Shown one piece after another: positions 13,672 through 26,495 of a stretch of 64,000 bases of DNA (position 1 is its first letter; every line of letters begins with the position of its first letter). Made by a program: the position numbers and the translations under genes. Origin of the DNA: Plasmodium malariae. Taxonomy: Eukaryota; Apicomplexa; Aconoidasida; Haemosporida; Plasmodiidae. The notes beneath the pieces were generated by a model, which was not told where the DNA came from, searched no databases, and saw nothing but the letters and a program-made list of their open reading frames with translations. The DNA lies in NCBI RefSeq assembly GCF_900090045.1, contig NW_021638295.1, positions 1 through 64,000 of the forward strand. The letters run 5' to 3'.

Positions 13672-14649
13672 TTACCTTTTCCTAAATTTAATTTCATTAT
13701 ACTTCTTAACTTTCTTATGATAATAAACAATACCTAATGTAATTGTGAAACCTAAGATAAAAAAAGGTATACAATATATTAGATAGTAAAAAAAATTCTC
13801 TACGTAAATGTACCCCCTCTGTAATGGATTTGTATTAAATGTAATAAGATTTGACTTAAATAACACTCCTAAAGGTGAATTCCTTAAAGAATCATGTAAA
13901 GGTTTATACCAATTATTCCATCCTAAAGACAAATTCAGTATCTTCATCAAGCCCCTAATAAACCAGCAGCCCGCAAATGCATCTAATAAGAATCCTATTA
14001 ATAACAACAAAAACAGGATTAAAGGTGAAGCCAGTCGTATTGCCAATTTTTTACGTGTTAATTTTTTGTACAACTTATCGCCAATTGTTCTGTTATTTTT
14101 AAGAAAATCCATATAATCTAGTTCTTTGAATATTTTATTTTCCAAACGGGAATATTTTTTTGTTTCAAATATACATGATTTATTTTTCGTATCTTTTTTG
14201 TTACGTATGAATGTATTTAATAAATTCCTATTTGATGACTTCATTTCCCCTTTAGGTTCTTTCTCACCAACACACATATCTTTTTTTTTGTTCACAATAT
14301 TATTTGGTATATTTTCCTTTAATCCTGCAATATTTGAAAAATTATCCACTTCGCACTTTGCTAATAATCGAAAAGTTTTTCTATTTAATTTTCTATTATA
14401 ATTATAGCTCGCATCCGAAGATTTATTAAACATGCTCTAAAAAAACAAAGAAAATATATATTATTTAAGATATATATAATTGATTGATAAAAAAATGTAT
14501 AATTAAAAATAAAGCAAACAGAAATTGAATAATGCAAATAATCTTAAATATTATTATCATACCATATCGTTGTTCATTTGCCATATCCAAGTTAAAACGA
14601 TAAAGGTAGCAATATTAATAAATAAGAGAGACTTTATTTTTTGTTTCAT
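13672..14649 (-). CDS. Plasmodium exported protein, fam-l type
   Basis: A two-exon gene of about 283 residues: exon 1 at 14563-14649 (29 codons, starting MKQKIKS), intron 14437-14562 (126 bp, phase 0), exon 2 at 13672-14436 starting AGC after TTTTTAG. Exon 1 is a hydrophobic leader ending NNDM. The export-type motif RLLAK begins at residue 52. The family hallmarks ETKKYS and IFKELDY follow, then membrane segment 1 (about 163-181), a loop with several Trp residues, membrane segment 2 (about 245-267) and the basic tail YYHKKVKKY. It is expected to be exported past the parasitophorous vacuole into the red cell; a direct function is not known to me. It sits 2.7 kb upstream of the fam-m gene, in the same direction. 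Confidence 0.88.
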
Positions 14650-15014
14650 CATATACATATTTAATATTGTAATGTATTCCTTTAAAAAAAAATTAATATT
14701 TACATAATATACTTCTAATTATAAAAAAAATATATCTAGATTCTTACTTTTTGATTATTTTATTATTCCAAATTTATAAAAATATAATACAATAAAAACA
14801 TCGCTAATACATTTTACAATATAGACAGAAAAATAAATTTAAAAATTTATTATACAATTTTTACTTTTAATATAAAAAACTAAATTAATTAATATAATTT
14901 GTTTTCATTCAAACATATTCAAAATATATAATTTTTTATTTAGTATTTAAATGATTAAATTTTATTATTAATTCTTTAAAAAAGAAAATATTTTTTATTA
15001 TAATATTTTTAAAT

Positions 15015-15078
15015 AGTGAATTTATATACAGTAGAGAATATAGAGAATACATATATAATTCATAGTTCTATATAATAG
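15015..15078 (-). promoter_or_regulatory. Recurrent upstream element of fam genes
   Basis: Begins about 370 bp upstream of the ATG at 14649. It contains AGAGAATATAGAGAATAC and TTCTATATAATAGTA, closely resembling the block at 26430-26495. Inferred regulatory role. Confidence 0.33.
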
Positions 15079-17229
15079 TAAAATAATTACATATTTCAAT
15101 AATGCTTTAATGATAATAATTATAATTTTATAAAATATATATTCCAATTTTTGGCATTTTTATAAAAATATATTTATTATTTTAGTAATATGATAATAAA
15201 TTAAAAAAGCATTAACTTGCAAAATCTTTAGTTTTATATTAATTTTATTCCACAATTTTGTTACTACTTTAACACATTCATTTTTTTATATACTATAATG
15301 TATTTGAAAAAATTTAAATCATAAGGCACTACGTAATCTGTCAAGAAATTATATTTTAAATGTAAATAAAGATTATTTATATATATTTGTATCATAATAT
15401 TTGAAAACTGTAGTTTTTAATTAAGATTAATACATACCACTCTAACTAATAGTAATTTTTTTAATTAATCTACACAATATATATATTTTTTTTCAAATTA
15501 ATATATTATGTTAGGAGAATTATTAATATAGTAAGAAAAAAAAAAAAGAAACTAATTAAAAATTACATTAAAATTTTAATTATCAGTTGGTCAGTATTTT
15601 TTTGTGCATCCTTCTAAGTATTAATCTAAATTTACGTAATTTCAACTTACTTTTTGCAATGAAAACGACTTGTTTATCCACTTCATTTTTTATACAAATA
15701 CATGTTCAAATGTATATAACGCGTAGTAAATAAATCAAATATTAATGTTAACTGGGGGGTTCAATTTGAAATTACAAAATAGTAGTTTTAAAATATATAG
15801 AATTCAATCATTTATATAACGTTTAACTAAAAAAATATTAAAAAAATAAATAATATATTATTAATTTTTCCATACAAAATATATGTTAATGCTTTACATA
15901 AGATATATCAGAGCTTGTAGCATTGATAAAAATACAACAATACTTGTATTAATTAACTTATATATATATATAATAGATTTACTTTAACTAGGATTAATAC
16001 AAAAAATATGATTAGAAATTTCAAAAACAATTCTACTCATTCATGTAACCTATTTATATATTGTCACATATTTAACATTCCATTATCTCTCTGATAAGTT
16101 CATGTTCAATGATGAAATACAACGTATTACAAATATATATATTATTATGTGTATATGAGCATTTTTTTGAACAAAAATATATTAAACCTTAAAATTTATG
16201 TACCTTTTATTTAATTACTAATCAAATTTCATTGAGAATATATTATTCAATTTTAGTAGTAGCTATTCTTTAATACAAAACCAAAATAGTAATTGTTGTA
16301 CTAAATACTCTAATACCACATTAATACTAGTTCAAAAATATACTCAAGTCATATAGTTTAAAACAGAAATATAAATATCTTTTTGTTATTAAGATTTTTA
16401 TTATTACAGAAATTTATGTAATTCTTAAAAAACACAATTAACTGCAACGACTATATAAATTAAAAAATAAAATGATAAATTTTTTTTTAGCTCTTCATTT
16501 AATTATAAAACTTTATTAGTGCTAAAATAAATAAGGCGCTCTTAAAAAAAAATAAATTAGTATATGCTGAAATGTGCCATAATTAAACTAGAATAAATAC
16601 ACAACATTTTTATAAAAATATTCTTTTGTGAATTAATTTTCAAATGTATATTTCTAATAATTCATTTAACAAAATCTTTTATTAGATTTATATTTAAGTA
16701 AAAAATACATAAGAATCAAAAAAAAAAAATAGTGTGAACATACATTTTCATTAAACGAACTACAAAATTTTATATAAAAACTATATATAATATATTCTTA
16801 TATATAATTCTTCAAATAATTACACAAAAACGTGAAAAAAATAAAGGACAGAAAAAGTATAATCGTTCAAAATATAAATTACCTCCCTATTTCAAGCTAC
16901 ATATTAACTGTAACTTTGTGTAATAAATTTAATGAATACAAATTTATTTTTATTAAAATTTAGATTAAATATATATACACTTAATTTTTTCATTTAAAGC
17001 ACATATATTATTGTGAGTATTGACCTCTATAATTTTCTGAGCTTTAAGAAACACACAATATATATATGTTGAGTCAGAGTAATAAATTACTTCAACGTAA
17101 TACATTATAATATGAAAACAAATATAGAAGCATGCTATTGTTATAAATATTTATTATATATATTTTTACTATTACTAATAGATACACATTCCTCTATTAC
17201 AATGTTTGTCAAATAAAAAATATATATAT
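15079..17229. other. Intergenic, no gene seen
   Basis: AT-rich DNA with short TA and A runs. A less AT-rich patch at about 15600-15760 holds no open frame of note. Confidence 0.45.
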
Positions 17230-17420
17230 CTAACTAGAGACCGCTTTGAGAGTTTAATTTCATTCAGATTAATGCACACTTTTATTAGTAGCATGTAAAA
17301 CATATATTTTCATTCTGTATATTCACAAAAAATAGGTTTGAACTAAATTATTTGTTAATTTAATTGCGTATTTTAAGAATATAACTAAGACATATATAAC
17401 CCTAGAAATACTTAACATAA

Positions 17421-17953
17421 CTAACGAATACGAAAATAAAAGCGCATATTACATATATATGTAAGAAGAAAGGTGATGAAAATATAATTATCAAAGGTTT
17501 TCCTGATACAAAAAATTTTAAAGCGATTCTCATATATGCTAACTGCATCAAATGTTTTTACTTCATAGGACAGATTTAATTTGTGTATTATAGATATTCG
17601 AATAAATCCTCTATATATTAGTTTTTCAAACAAATTATCATTCTCTCAAATAATTTAATAAATGATGGACATAAATTTTTTGAATAATGTTTTGGCTGAG
17701 TTACTTGAATTAGACTTTGTTTTAGATTCAACTTACCTATAATATTCTGATTCATTATTGTTGTCTTTATTATCTTAATTATCGTATTCATGTCTAAATA
17801 AAATAATTTCTAATGCTGCATTTTTTGTATTAGAATGATTTTCCTATAATAAACCACTTACCTTAAGTCAAATATTCTACCTTCACGAGGGATATTATAT
17901 AAATATTTACCATATATATAATCAAAATAAAAGAAAATATTTTTATTATCCAT
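17421..17953 (-). pseudogene. Decayed coding relic of unknown family
   Basis: Reading the minus strand, an ATG at 17953 opens a 30-codon frame (starting MDNKNIFFYF, ending REGRIFDL) that runs into a perfect AAG|GTAAGT donor at 17862/17861. Below it, from about 17842 down to a stop at 17421, a second frame runs about 140 codons with only four stops. It has an Asn/Glu/Lys-rich stretch (DNKDNNNESEYY), then a 70-codon clean part ending in a short hydrophobic segment. That is far fewer stops than this base composition would give by chance. I cannot join the two parts with valid intron phases, so I call it a relic. Coding-like text may continue to about 17230. I do not recognise the family. Confidence 0.35.
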
Positions 17954-18454
17954 AATGTGATAAAATTATTTTAGCACTACGAAAACTATATTATTAGTAT
18001 ACATATATATAACATGATGTACAAAAAATATAAATCAAATACTCTGTTATTTCATCTTTAAACCACATTATTTAAATAATAATATATTCAAATGAAAAGT
18101 ATAATTATAGGTGCTTTAATTAATATAAAATATCTACTGTTTTCATGCAACTTGTTATCGTTCATTGTTATAATAACTTTAACATGCTAAACAAAGCCAT
18201 GTATAATTTCATTGTGGTCTTAGAAAAATAAAATTATTGGCATTCTCATTTTAATTTATTATATTTTTTAAAAAGGTAGTAAAAAACATAAAATAAAAAT
18301 ATTACTTAAAAAAAAAAATAAAAGGTAATGTTAAAATTATTTTAGGAAATATTTTCAATAAACGTATTTATAAAAAAGGCAATAACAAATAAGATAATTA
18401 TTAAAAAAGCTAATTTTATTAATAAATGCGTAAAACATATATATATTTTAACGG

Positions 18455-21400
18455 TTGATCAGAATAATTCTAAATATTTGTTGTCAATACATTCAAAAGA
18501 AAAATAAAATAAAATGGATTCTTATGTGCACATATATTTTATTTTATTAGAATAGAAAAAACATATACTTTGAGAATGGATAAATTAGTATATATTAGTA
18601 ATATAATTATTAATTTGTTTTCTATACTTCCTATTAATACGCTTAGTTTATTTTACACGTAATAGATCTCAAACATTATTATATAACTGAAAAAGCATAA
18701 ATAGTTATATATCATATAATGGCATTCACAGGATTGAAAAAAAAGAAAAATAAAATAAAATAAAATAAACATGTTTATTATAGCACAAATTATAATATAA
18801 GTTATATCATATACCTACTACATGTTGAACATTTGCACAGTAATTAAAAAATACCATTCTAAGATTTAATTCACGTACATATTTTTGACCTTTCAAAAGT
18901 TTTATCCTATTTAACACTTTTATATATTTTAATAATATAATTATATATGTAATACTAAAATTTTTACATAATTTATAAAAATGTAATTTTTTATTATGAA
19001 TAAAATAAATTTATTACATTTAAGAATTAAGAAATTTATATTTTTTTTTACTTTATTTTTTCTTTCGAAAAATTATTTAAATTTATAAGTTCTATAGAAT
19101 TAATAATTTTAAAAAAACGAATAAAAAAGTAAATGTAAAAAAAAAATCATCTTTGTTAAGTATGGTAATTGAAAACAAAACAAATTTAAATAAAAAAATA
19201 TTTTAAATAAAATGATTTGTAACATAAAATGATATAAATGAGAAATACTAAAAAAAAAATATACAAAATAACATATATTACCATTTAAGAAAATGCTTAA
19301 TTCATTATATTTCTTTTTGAGAGTATTATGGAAGGATAACATTATATGTATTTTCTATTAATTTACAAATAAATATTATCGCAAAACATATATTAAATTA
19401 CATCCTTTATGTAATTAAAAAACATATTTTAAATCTTGAAATTTTTAATATGATACATAATACATATTATCCTACAGTTTTTCACAAAAATAAGATAAAT
19501 ATTTTTTTATTTCATGTTTTCATATACATGTAGTATATATATATATATATATTAATTTAAATATATTTAATATGATTCTTCTTGTGATATCATTAACCAA
19601 TTATTTCATGTGGATGCACCTTACTCTCTTATCATTTACAAATGTGCTGTCATATAAAAATTTATAACGGTTCTTCTTAACAAATAATTCTATATAATAA
19701 TAAGAATTCATAATATTAAATATTACATAAATATGTATGCTTCTATATATTTTCTATTTTCTAAATTTTTGTGTAATTAATCAAGCTCACAATATTTAGG
19801 GCATTAGTTTTTTCCTATATTACCCTGTGAATGTTCCATTTATTAAAAATATTAACACAAACATGTATATCTTATAATAATCCCTAAAATGAGGACAATT
19901 ACAAGAATTATTTATATGTCTTTACCCTGTGTATAAGTATATCTACACAAACTTTTCCTAATTAATTTATGTTTGTAAAACATATATAACAGTTTCATAT
20001 TACAAATACGTTTAGGTACATTTATCCAATATAATTATTATAAAAAAATATATGAATTACAAAAAATATAGTATAAGTTTTTTATTTTATGTTCCATATG
20101 AATTAATAATTTAAGTGCAAATTTACGTATGCACGTTGTTTGTACATATATTTCATTATTACATGGATATACTTCTTTGCATTCTTTTTTATGCTTTGTT
20201 AATATTCTAAACATGTATATGTATTTATAAGTCCATTTTACATGTATATATGTGTGTATTCATACACACGGTCCCAAAACACAACAACGAACTAATAACT
20301 TTTGCTTTTTTCCTCTATAACTTTTCTCGTTACACATTAGCATTGAGTTCGTATATTGTCTTTCTTGATGCATACAATGAATATACTCATTAAAACCCTA
20401 TACAGAAATATTTGAGAAAGTTAACAAAAATCGCGTTTGCAATTTTAATGTTATATTACATGGGATTCTATTAAAAGAATTTACCGAACACCTAATTAAT
20501 ATAAATTATTCCCTGTTTAATTGCCTTATATATTTGTGAATATTCCTTTTCTTTATTAACATCCTTAAAATAAATATCGTTTTCAATGAAGTTCATGCGT
20601 TGGTGATATTCTCTCTTGTCATATGTCAAAGTTCTTTTATTTGTAACAATATATCCTATGTGCATAAACGTTCACATAAATATATCTACAATCTGGGGCA
20701 CATAATGTAGTCATGTGTGTAATTACATGTAAATAATTATATTAACGAGAAATATATTGTATACATATATATATGCATCAGTACTCATTTACGAATTCTC
20801 ATAGTTAATATGCTAACGCGCACAAAGAATAATAGTTGAGAAAAAAATATATATATATGTGTGCGTTATTTGCATATATAATCATTCCCTTATGAATAAT
20901 GGTATTCTAATAACTTACACAGACATTCACGCAATTGTATTTTCTAAGCATTCCAGATATTTATCTACACGAAATGGTCCCTTACATTAAACATACTATT
21001 CGATTTAGTTTATTATAAATTATCTATGTGCACATTAGCCTCATTATAAAATTGTTCTTCTATGGAGACAATAACGTAAAAAAAAATTTACACGTATATA
21101 CATGAAATTTATGCACAATGTTAATTTGCTGTGATAATATCATAAGTTAAAAAAATGATGCACTTCATATAAAATGCATTTTATTTCGTTTATTTATTCT
21201 AATTTTATCATATTCACTCTGTTTAGGAATGAAATTTTCCATAAAAACCTTTAAAAAAATGATTAAATAATTCAAAGTATTTTAATATGTATAAAAATAA
21301 ATATGCATTTTATGAAATTTAATAAGGTATATATGTGGAAACCGGTGTATGAACAGATAATCTTATCGTCATCATGCATATATATACACATATAAATAAG

Positions 21401-21950
21401 CACATACATGTACATGATGCAACAAAATATATTAAGCATAAAAATTTTTCAAACAAAATAGATCTTATTTTTTATAATTAAAATCACAATGTAGCACATA
21501 ATTACAAACTTACATTCGTAATTTTTCGTCTTTGAACACTATGAAAAAAAAAAAAAAAAAATAAAGTAAAAAAATGTTGTAAACAGTTATTCCTCATTTT
21601 ATTATTATTATTTTTTTTAGTTCATATATTTCTTACATTAACAATTTATATTAATATCCATCTTCCACTTTTAGAAGAATATCCTTCTGATTGCACATTC
21701 ATCAAAAAAACAAAAGTAAAGAAAAAAGAAAAAACAGGATTTTAAAATATACATTGCACTTATATATTTGTTTTCATTCCTAGTTATAAATTAAGTTACA
21801 ATTTTTATTTTTTTACGTTTCCTGCTTTCACTTGTGCTGGTTTTAATTCTATATGTTTTCTTAGCTATCGTTCTTTTACATCTCCATTTTACCTTTTTCA
21901 AATTAACTTTCTTTTACGAAGATTATATCCCTTTATAGAGAAAAATGTAA
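18455..21950. repeat. Diverged duplicated subtelomeric block, copy B
   Basis: Collinear with 570-4650 in the same orientation, recognised by more than ten shared landmarks in order. As in copy A, the later half (about 20100-21950) is less AT-rich and contains CATATATG, GTACAT and CACATA words. No intact open frame is present. A minus-strand Lys/Arg-rich frame of about 42 codons (roughly 21797-21922, ending KIVT) matches a region around 4550-4650 in copy A where the frame differs. A decayed terminal exon is therefore possible but unproven. Confidence 0.5.
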
Positions 21951-24900
21951 CAAAAAAAATGAAGTTCGCTTTTCATAATGAGCATATTACTATCCTTACA
22001 ATGCACATATTGTTAGTACTCTACATCCGTCATTAACTAATTTTCTAAAAATCTTTCATTAACTCATTTTTACTAATCATTGACGCAACCTACAGTATAC
22101 CAATAGCGGAAAAAGACATAACATATGAAATTATACTTATATTACAACAATTATTATAAAAACTCACCAATATTTTCACACTCCAGTGATATTTCTGTGT
22201 CAAAATGAGTATTGTCCTTTTTCTTTTTTTTTTAAATTGTTATAAAAGTTTATGTATATAAAATTTAATACTTTGGTTTTTTTTGAATTATAATTTTTCG
22301 AATGAAAAATTCGAAAAAAAATAAAAATAAAATAAAAAAGTATAAAGGTGAAGTAAAGATGGATGTATAAATGATAGCTAAAAGTGAGAAATAAAAATGC
22401 GAAGAACGTCTTAGAAATACATGCATATAAGTAATATATATTAATTATTCATATATACACCTAAATATTTATAAAAAATTAAGAAAAAAATTTAAAAAAA
22501 AAAAGAAAAGAATATATAAATATAAATGTAGGAAGAAGAAATACCAACACTATACAATAGGTATAGAATCCACTTAATAAAATAATGAAATAAACAAAAC
22601 AAAGTTAAAACAAGAATTGAGAAAAAATAACGAAAAACCAAGAACACATCCAGTGTGGTTAATAAATTTTCATTTTATAATTGATGAAAGTTATAAAGTT
22701 AATACTTTTTTATTTTCCAATTTATAGCAATAACTCCCCTCAAACATACAATATATGTAATAAAATTATCTAATAATAACAACATTATAACAATTGGAAA
22801 AAATATATCGTTATATTATGATATTGTATAATAGTTAATTATTTTATTAAATTCAAAATTAATATAATTTTTATATATTAATAATTATTTTAAATTATTT
22901 ATTACCATATTTTATACATATATCTGCATGTTATACCATTGAAAACAAAATAACACCCCCACATTATATTATTTACACGATAGGAATTAATCATATATTA
23001 CTTTATCAACTATACACATATTATTTGCATATTTATATGTTATATCATTAAACTAGCTTCCCCTAGTAATTTAAAACTAGAACGTTTTAATTAATTCTTT
23101 CTTTATTTGTTATTTTTATTAATATATTTTTCACTTTTTTCTAGATTTAATTTTTTTATTTTTGTTTTTTAAACTTAATAATATTTTTTAAAATATGTAA
23201 TATAATACTGCATAAATTGAGAAACGTATAAAATGAATATATATTTACTATATTTATATTAATATATTTTATCCAAAACGAGTGCACTAAATATATTTTC
23301 AATATCTTATTTCTGCATTCTGAAGATATAAAAATAATTGTATTTTAAGGTTCCATATAACTTGAAAATAAAGTATGCATTATAATTATAATCAAATATA
23401 ATATTATATTAATTGATTAATTATTATACATGTAATAATATATCATTTATAATTCAAAAAAATTTATATATTAACTACTGCACAAATCATAAATAAGATA
23501 AAATAAAAATGGCTTTGTATATAATCTCTTAATATTATTAGATCTTGCATAAATTTAATAAAATATATCCGTTAATAAAAACAAAAATAATTTAAATATC
23601 AACTTATTTATCTCTTGATTATAATTTTATGTTCACTTTTAATTAACGAATATAAATTAATTATAAAACTAAATTTTATTTTTAATGATAAGGTTATACT
23701 TTTATTAAATATAAATATATTATATGAATTTTTTTAAAAGATCTAATATATTTTTCAAACACATTAATAATATTACATAGTTAAAATAGAAAATGATATA
23801 AATATATCTTTACAACTATATATTTTATCTTACTGGAAATATTAGTAAAATTAATGTAACTAGGGTTCTAATATAACATATAGGAAATAAGAACAACGTA
23901 ATAATTTATATGTTATAAAAATTAATTCCTAGTCTTTGATGCATATATATAGATATATATAATCATTAAATAATTTCTAGTTGAACAGGTACCATATTAA
24001 ATAGAATTAGTTCTTTTGAAATTTTTTTTAATTTAATATATATTGTTATTCAAAAAATAAATATTATTGTAATAAAATTATTTTACATATATATATATTT
24101 ATATATATATATGAAAATATTTTAATAAAAAACAATAATAATTAATATTAAAAAAAAATATATGAGTATAAATATATTTTGTTCAATTTTTTAGTAGCAA
24201 TCCTTTAATTTTTATTAAATAGATGATATTTACATATATATTAGTTCCCTATTTTCCACTTCTTTAGTTTATTCATTAAAAGAAAAAAATGTACATGTTT
24301 TATTTAATAAACTAAACATTACATTTTAATGTTTATCTGATTATAATAACTAAAACATACACTAAAATTATATTGTAATATTCATTTTAATATATAAATA
24401 ATCAAATGTAATAAATGAAATTTAATCAAAAAATTTACCAACAAAAATGTTGTATGCGACACTATACGCATTAAATGTATTTAATTTAAACTTGTATAAA
24501 AAAAAGATTAATTTTCTAAATTAACTTAATTAAAAGTTATTTAACGGAAAAATAAATGTCATTTATATATTAACTATCTAAAATAAAAGAATACTTCTTT
24601 TTTAATTTTATTTCATTTGATAAATGAGCCTTATAAATATAACTGATTTATTAATTATCAATATAAACATGTATGTTTACATATTCTTAATATATTATTA
24701 ACACATAATATGTATATATATATTAATAATAATATATATATTTATTTAATGAAAAATAATTTAAAAAAAAAAATTTATATAAAAGGCAACAATATTTAGT
24801 TAAGTTCAAAGAATACTTTGCAGTGAAAAATAAAAAACTTAAAGCATCTAAATTAACAAAAAAACTAAGAATACATATTTTCATAATTTTTAAATAAAGA

Positions 24901-25045
24901 GGCTGCTTACATGTAGATGTATTAAAATAAAATAAGCAATTGTTTTATTATGGTATATTTTTATTAAGTACATATTTAGGATTATTACATATATTACTTC
25001 TTATTAAAGACGTCCTTAAAAATAAAACATTTCCTTATAATTGTT
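21951..25045. other. Intergenic, possible traces of a fam gene end
   Basis: No intact gene. Near 23140-23200 the plus strand resembles the region that encodes the fam-l C-terminus in the live genes, but neither leader nor export motif could be found above it. The rest is AT-rich with TA and A runs. Confidence 0.4.
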
Positions 25046-26033
25046 TTATCTTTTTGTGAACTTAATTTTTTCATACTTTTTAACTTTCTTATGGTAATAT
25101 ACAATCCCTGATATGACCGTGATACCCAATATAATGAAAGGTATGACATATATAAAAAGACCTAAAAAACTACTGACATAAATATATCCATTACTCTTAT
25201 CTGTACGTCCTTTATAAATTAATACATCTTTAAGTTCTTTCATAGACTGAAAAAACTGTTTTATAGGGGAATTACGCAACAAATTATCTAAATGCATGTA
25301 CCATTTACCTATAGGAAGCAGATTCAGCACCTCAAACCATCCTTTTATAAGGCCCATGTTACAAGTTATATCTAATATGAGGGACATTGTTAATAATAAG
25401 AGCAATATTAAAGGTGTAGCAATTCGTAATCCATATTTTCTGATCATTATTTTTTTGTAAATCTTATTACTAATCGTCTTGCTGTTTTTAAGAAAATTTT
25501 CATAATCAAGTTCTTTAAATATTTTTTTTTCAAAGTAGGAATATTTCTTTGTTTCAAATATATTATATTTATAATTCATAGTTCGTTTATGACCTCCCAT
25601 ATACTTTGATGGGTTTTTACATAGCAGCTTCTTTTTTCTTAGGGTACCCATTTCATTATTAGATATATATTTTCTTTCCTTGATTTGTTTATTTGGTATC
25701 TCTTGTTCTAATCCTGATATACATGAATTCATTTCTCTATATTTTGCTAGAAATCGATAATATCTTCTATCTAATTTGCTAGCACGGTCATATTTATCAC
25801 CCAAAAATTCGTTAAGCGTGCTCTAAAGAAAAAAATAGTGAATATTTTTATTTAAAAAATAAATACTTTAATTCGAAAAAATGGAAATCATAAAAATAAA
25901 ACACCAAAAATATTAACAATTCAAACATTAGCAAATAAAATTATACTAGATAAATGTTAAAATGGAATGTCCAGTTTAATAGTACAAACGCAGCAATTTT
26001 AAAAAATATGAATGACATAACGTTTTTTTCCAT
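25046..26033 (-). CDS. Plasmodium exported protein, fam-l type
   Basis: A two-exon gene of about 287 residues: exon 1 at 25947-26033 (29 codons), intron 25823-25946 (124 bp, phase 0), exon 2 at 25046-25822 starting AGC ACG. The leader has a Phe/Ile/Val-rich core. The export-type motif RFLAK begins at residue 52 within RRYYRFLAKY. ETKKYSYFEKKIFKELDY is the fam-l signature, followed by membrane segment 1 (about 161-182), an amphipathic loop with Trp residues, membrane segment 2 (about 248-270) and the tail YYHKKVKKYEKIKF, nearly identical to the tail of the dead fam-l copy. The next gene upstream is a fam-m gene 2.55 kb away on the same strand, making a fam-l/fam-m doublet. The function in the red cell is unknown to me. 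Confidence 0.88.
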
Positions 26034-26429
26034 GATAGAGCTTTTTAATATTTAAGTATATTCAGTATTGAATATATTAAAAATAACAGAATATTCGCCT
26101 AATGATAAAAGATAATATATAATTAATTTAATTTTTTTCATATAATTTATTACATTTACCTAAAAAATAAAACGAATATTACTATAATATTTTATACAAA
26201 AGTGACAAAGTAAAACAACCCTAAAATTATATTTTAAAATTTTTTTTCTTAATATTATAAATTAAAAGGAGTTTTCATTATAATTATATAATTTTAATTA
26301 ATTAACATATATATATATATATAATATATAGACATAATATTTCTTTTAATATATTAGAAAATTAAATTTTTTTTTTATTAATCGTATTAAATATAAAATA
26401 AAAAAACACTGTTTCATAATATATCTAAG

Positions 26430-26495
26430 TATTTAGTTAATATAAAATAAATAGAATATATATTATAGAGAATATAGAGAATGTAAATAATAGAT
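26430..26495 (-). promoter_or_regulatory. Recurrent upstream element of fam genes
   Basis: Begins about 400 bp upstream of the ATG at 26033. It includes TATTTAGTTAATATA, then ATAGAATATA and TATAGAGAATATAGAGAA. Strongly like the element upstream of the fam-l gene at 14.6 kb. Inferred regulatory role. Confidence 0.35.

Noticed and set aside
13808..14401. Plus-strand open frames of 102 and 91 codons
   Set aside because: Antisense shadows of exon 2 of the fam-l gene at 13672-14649.
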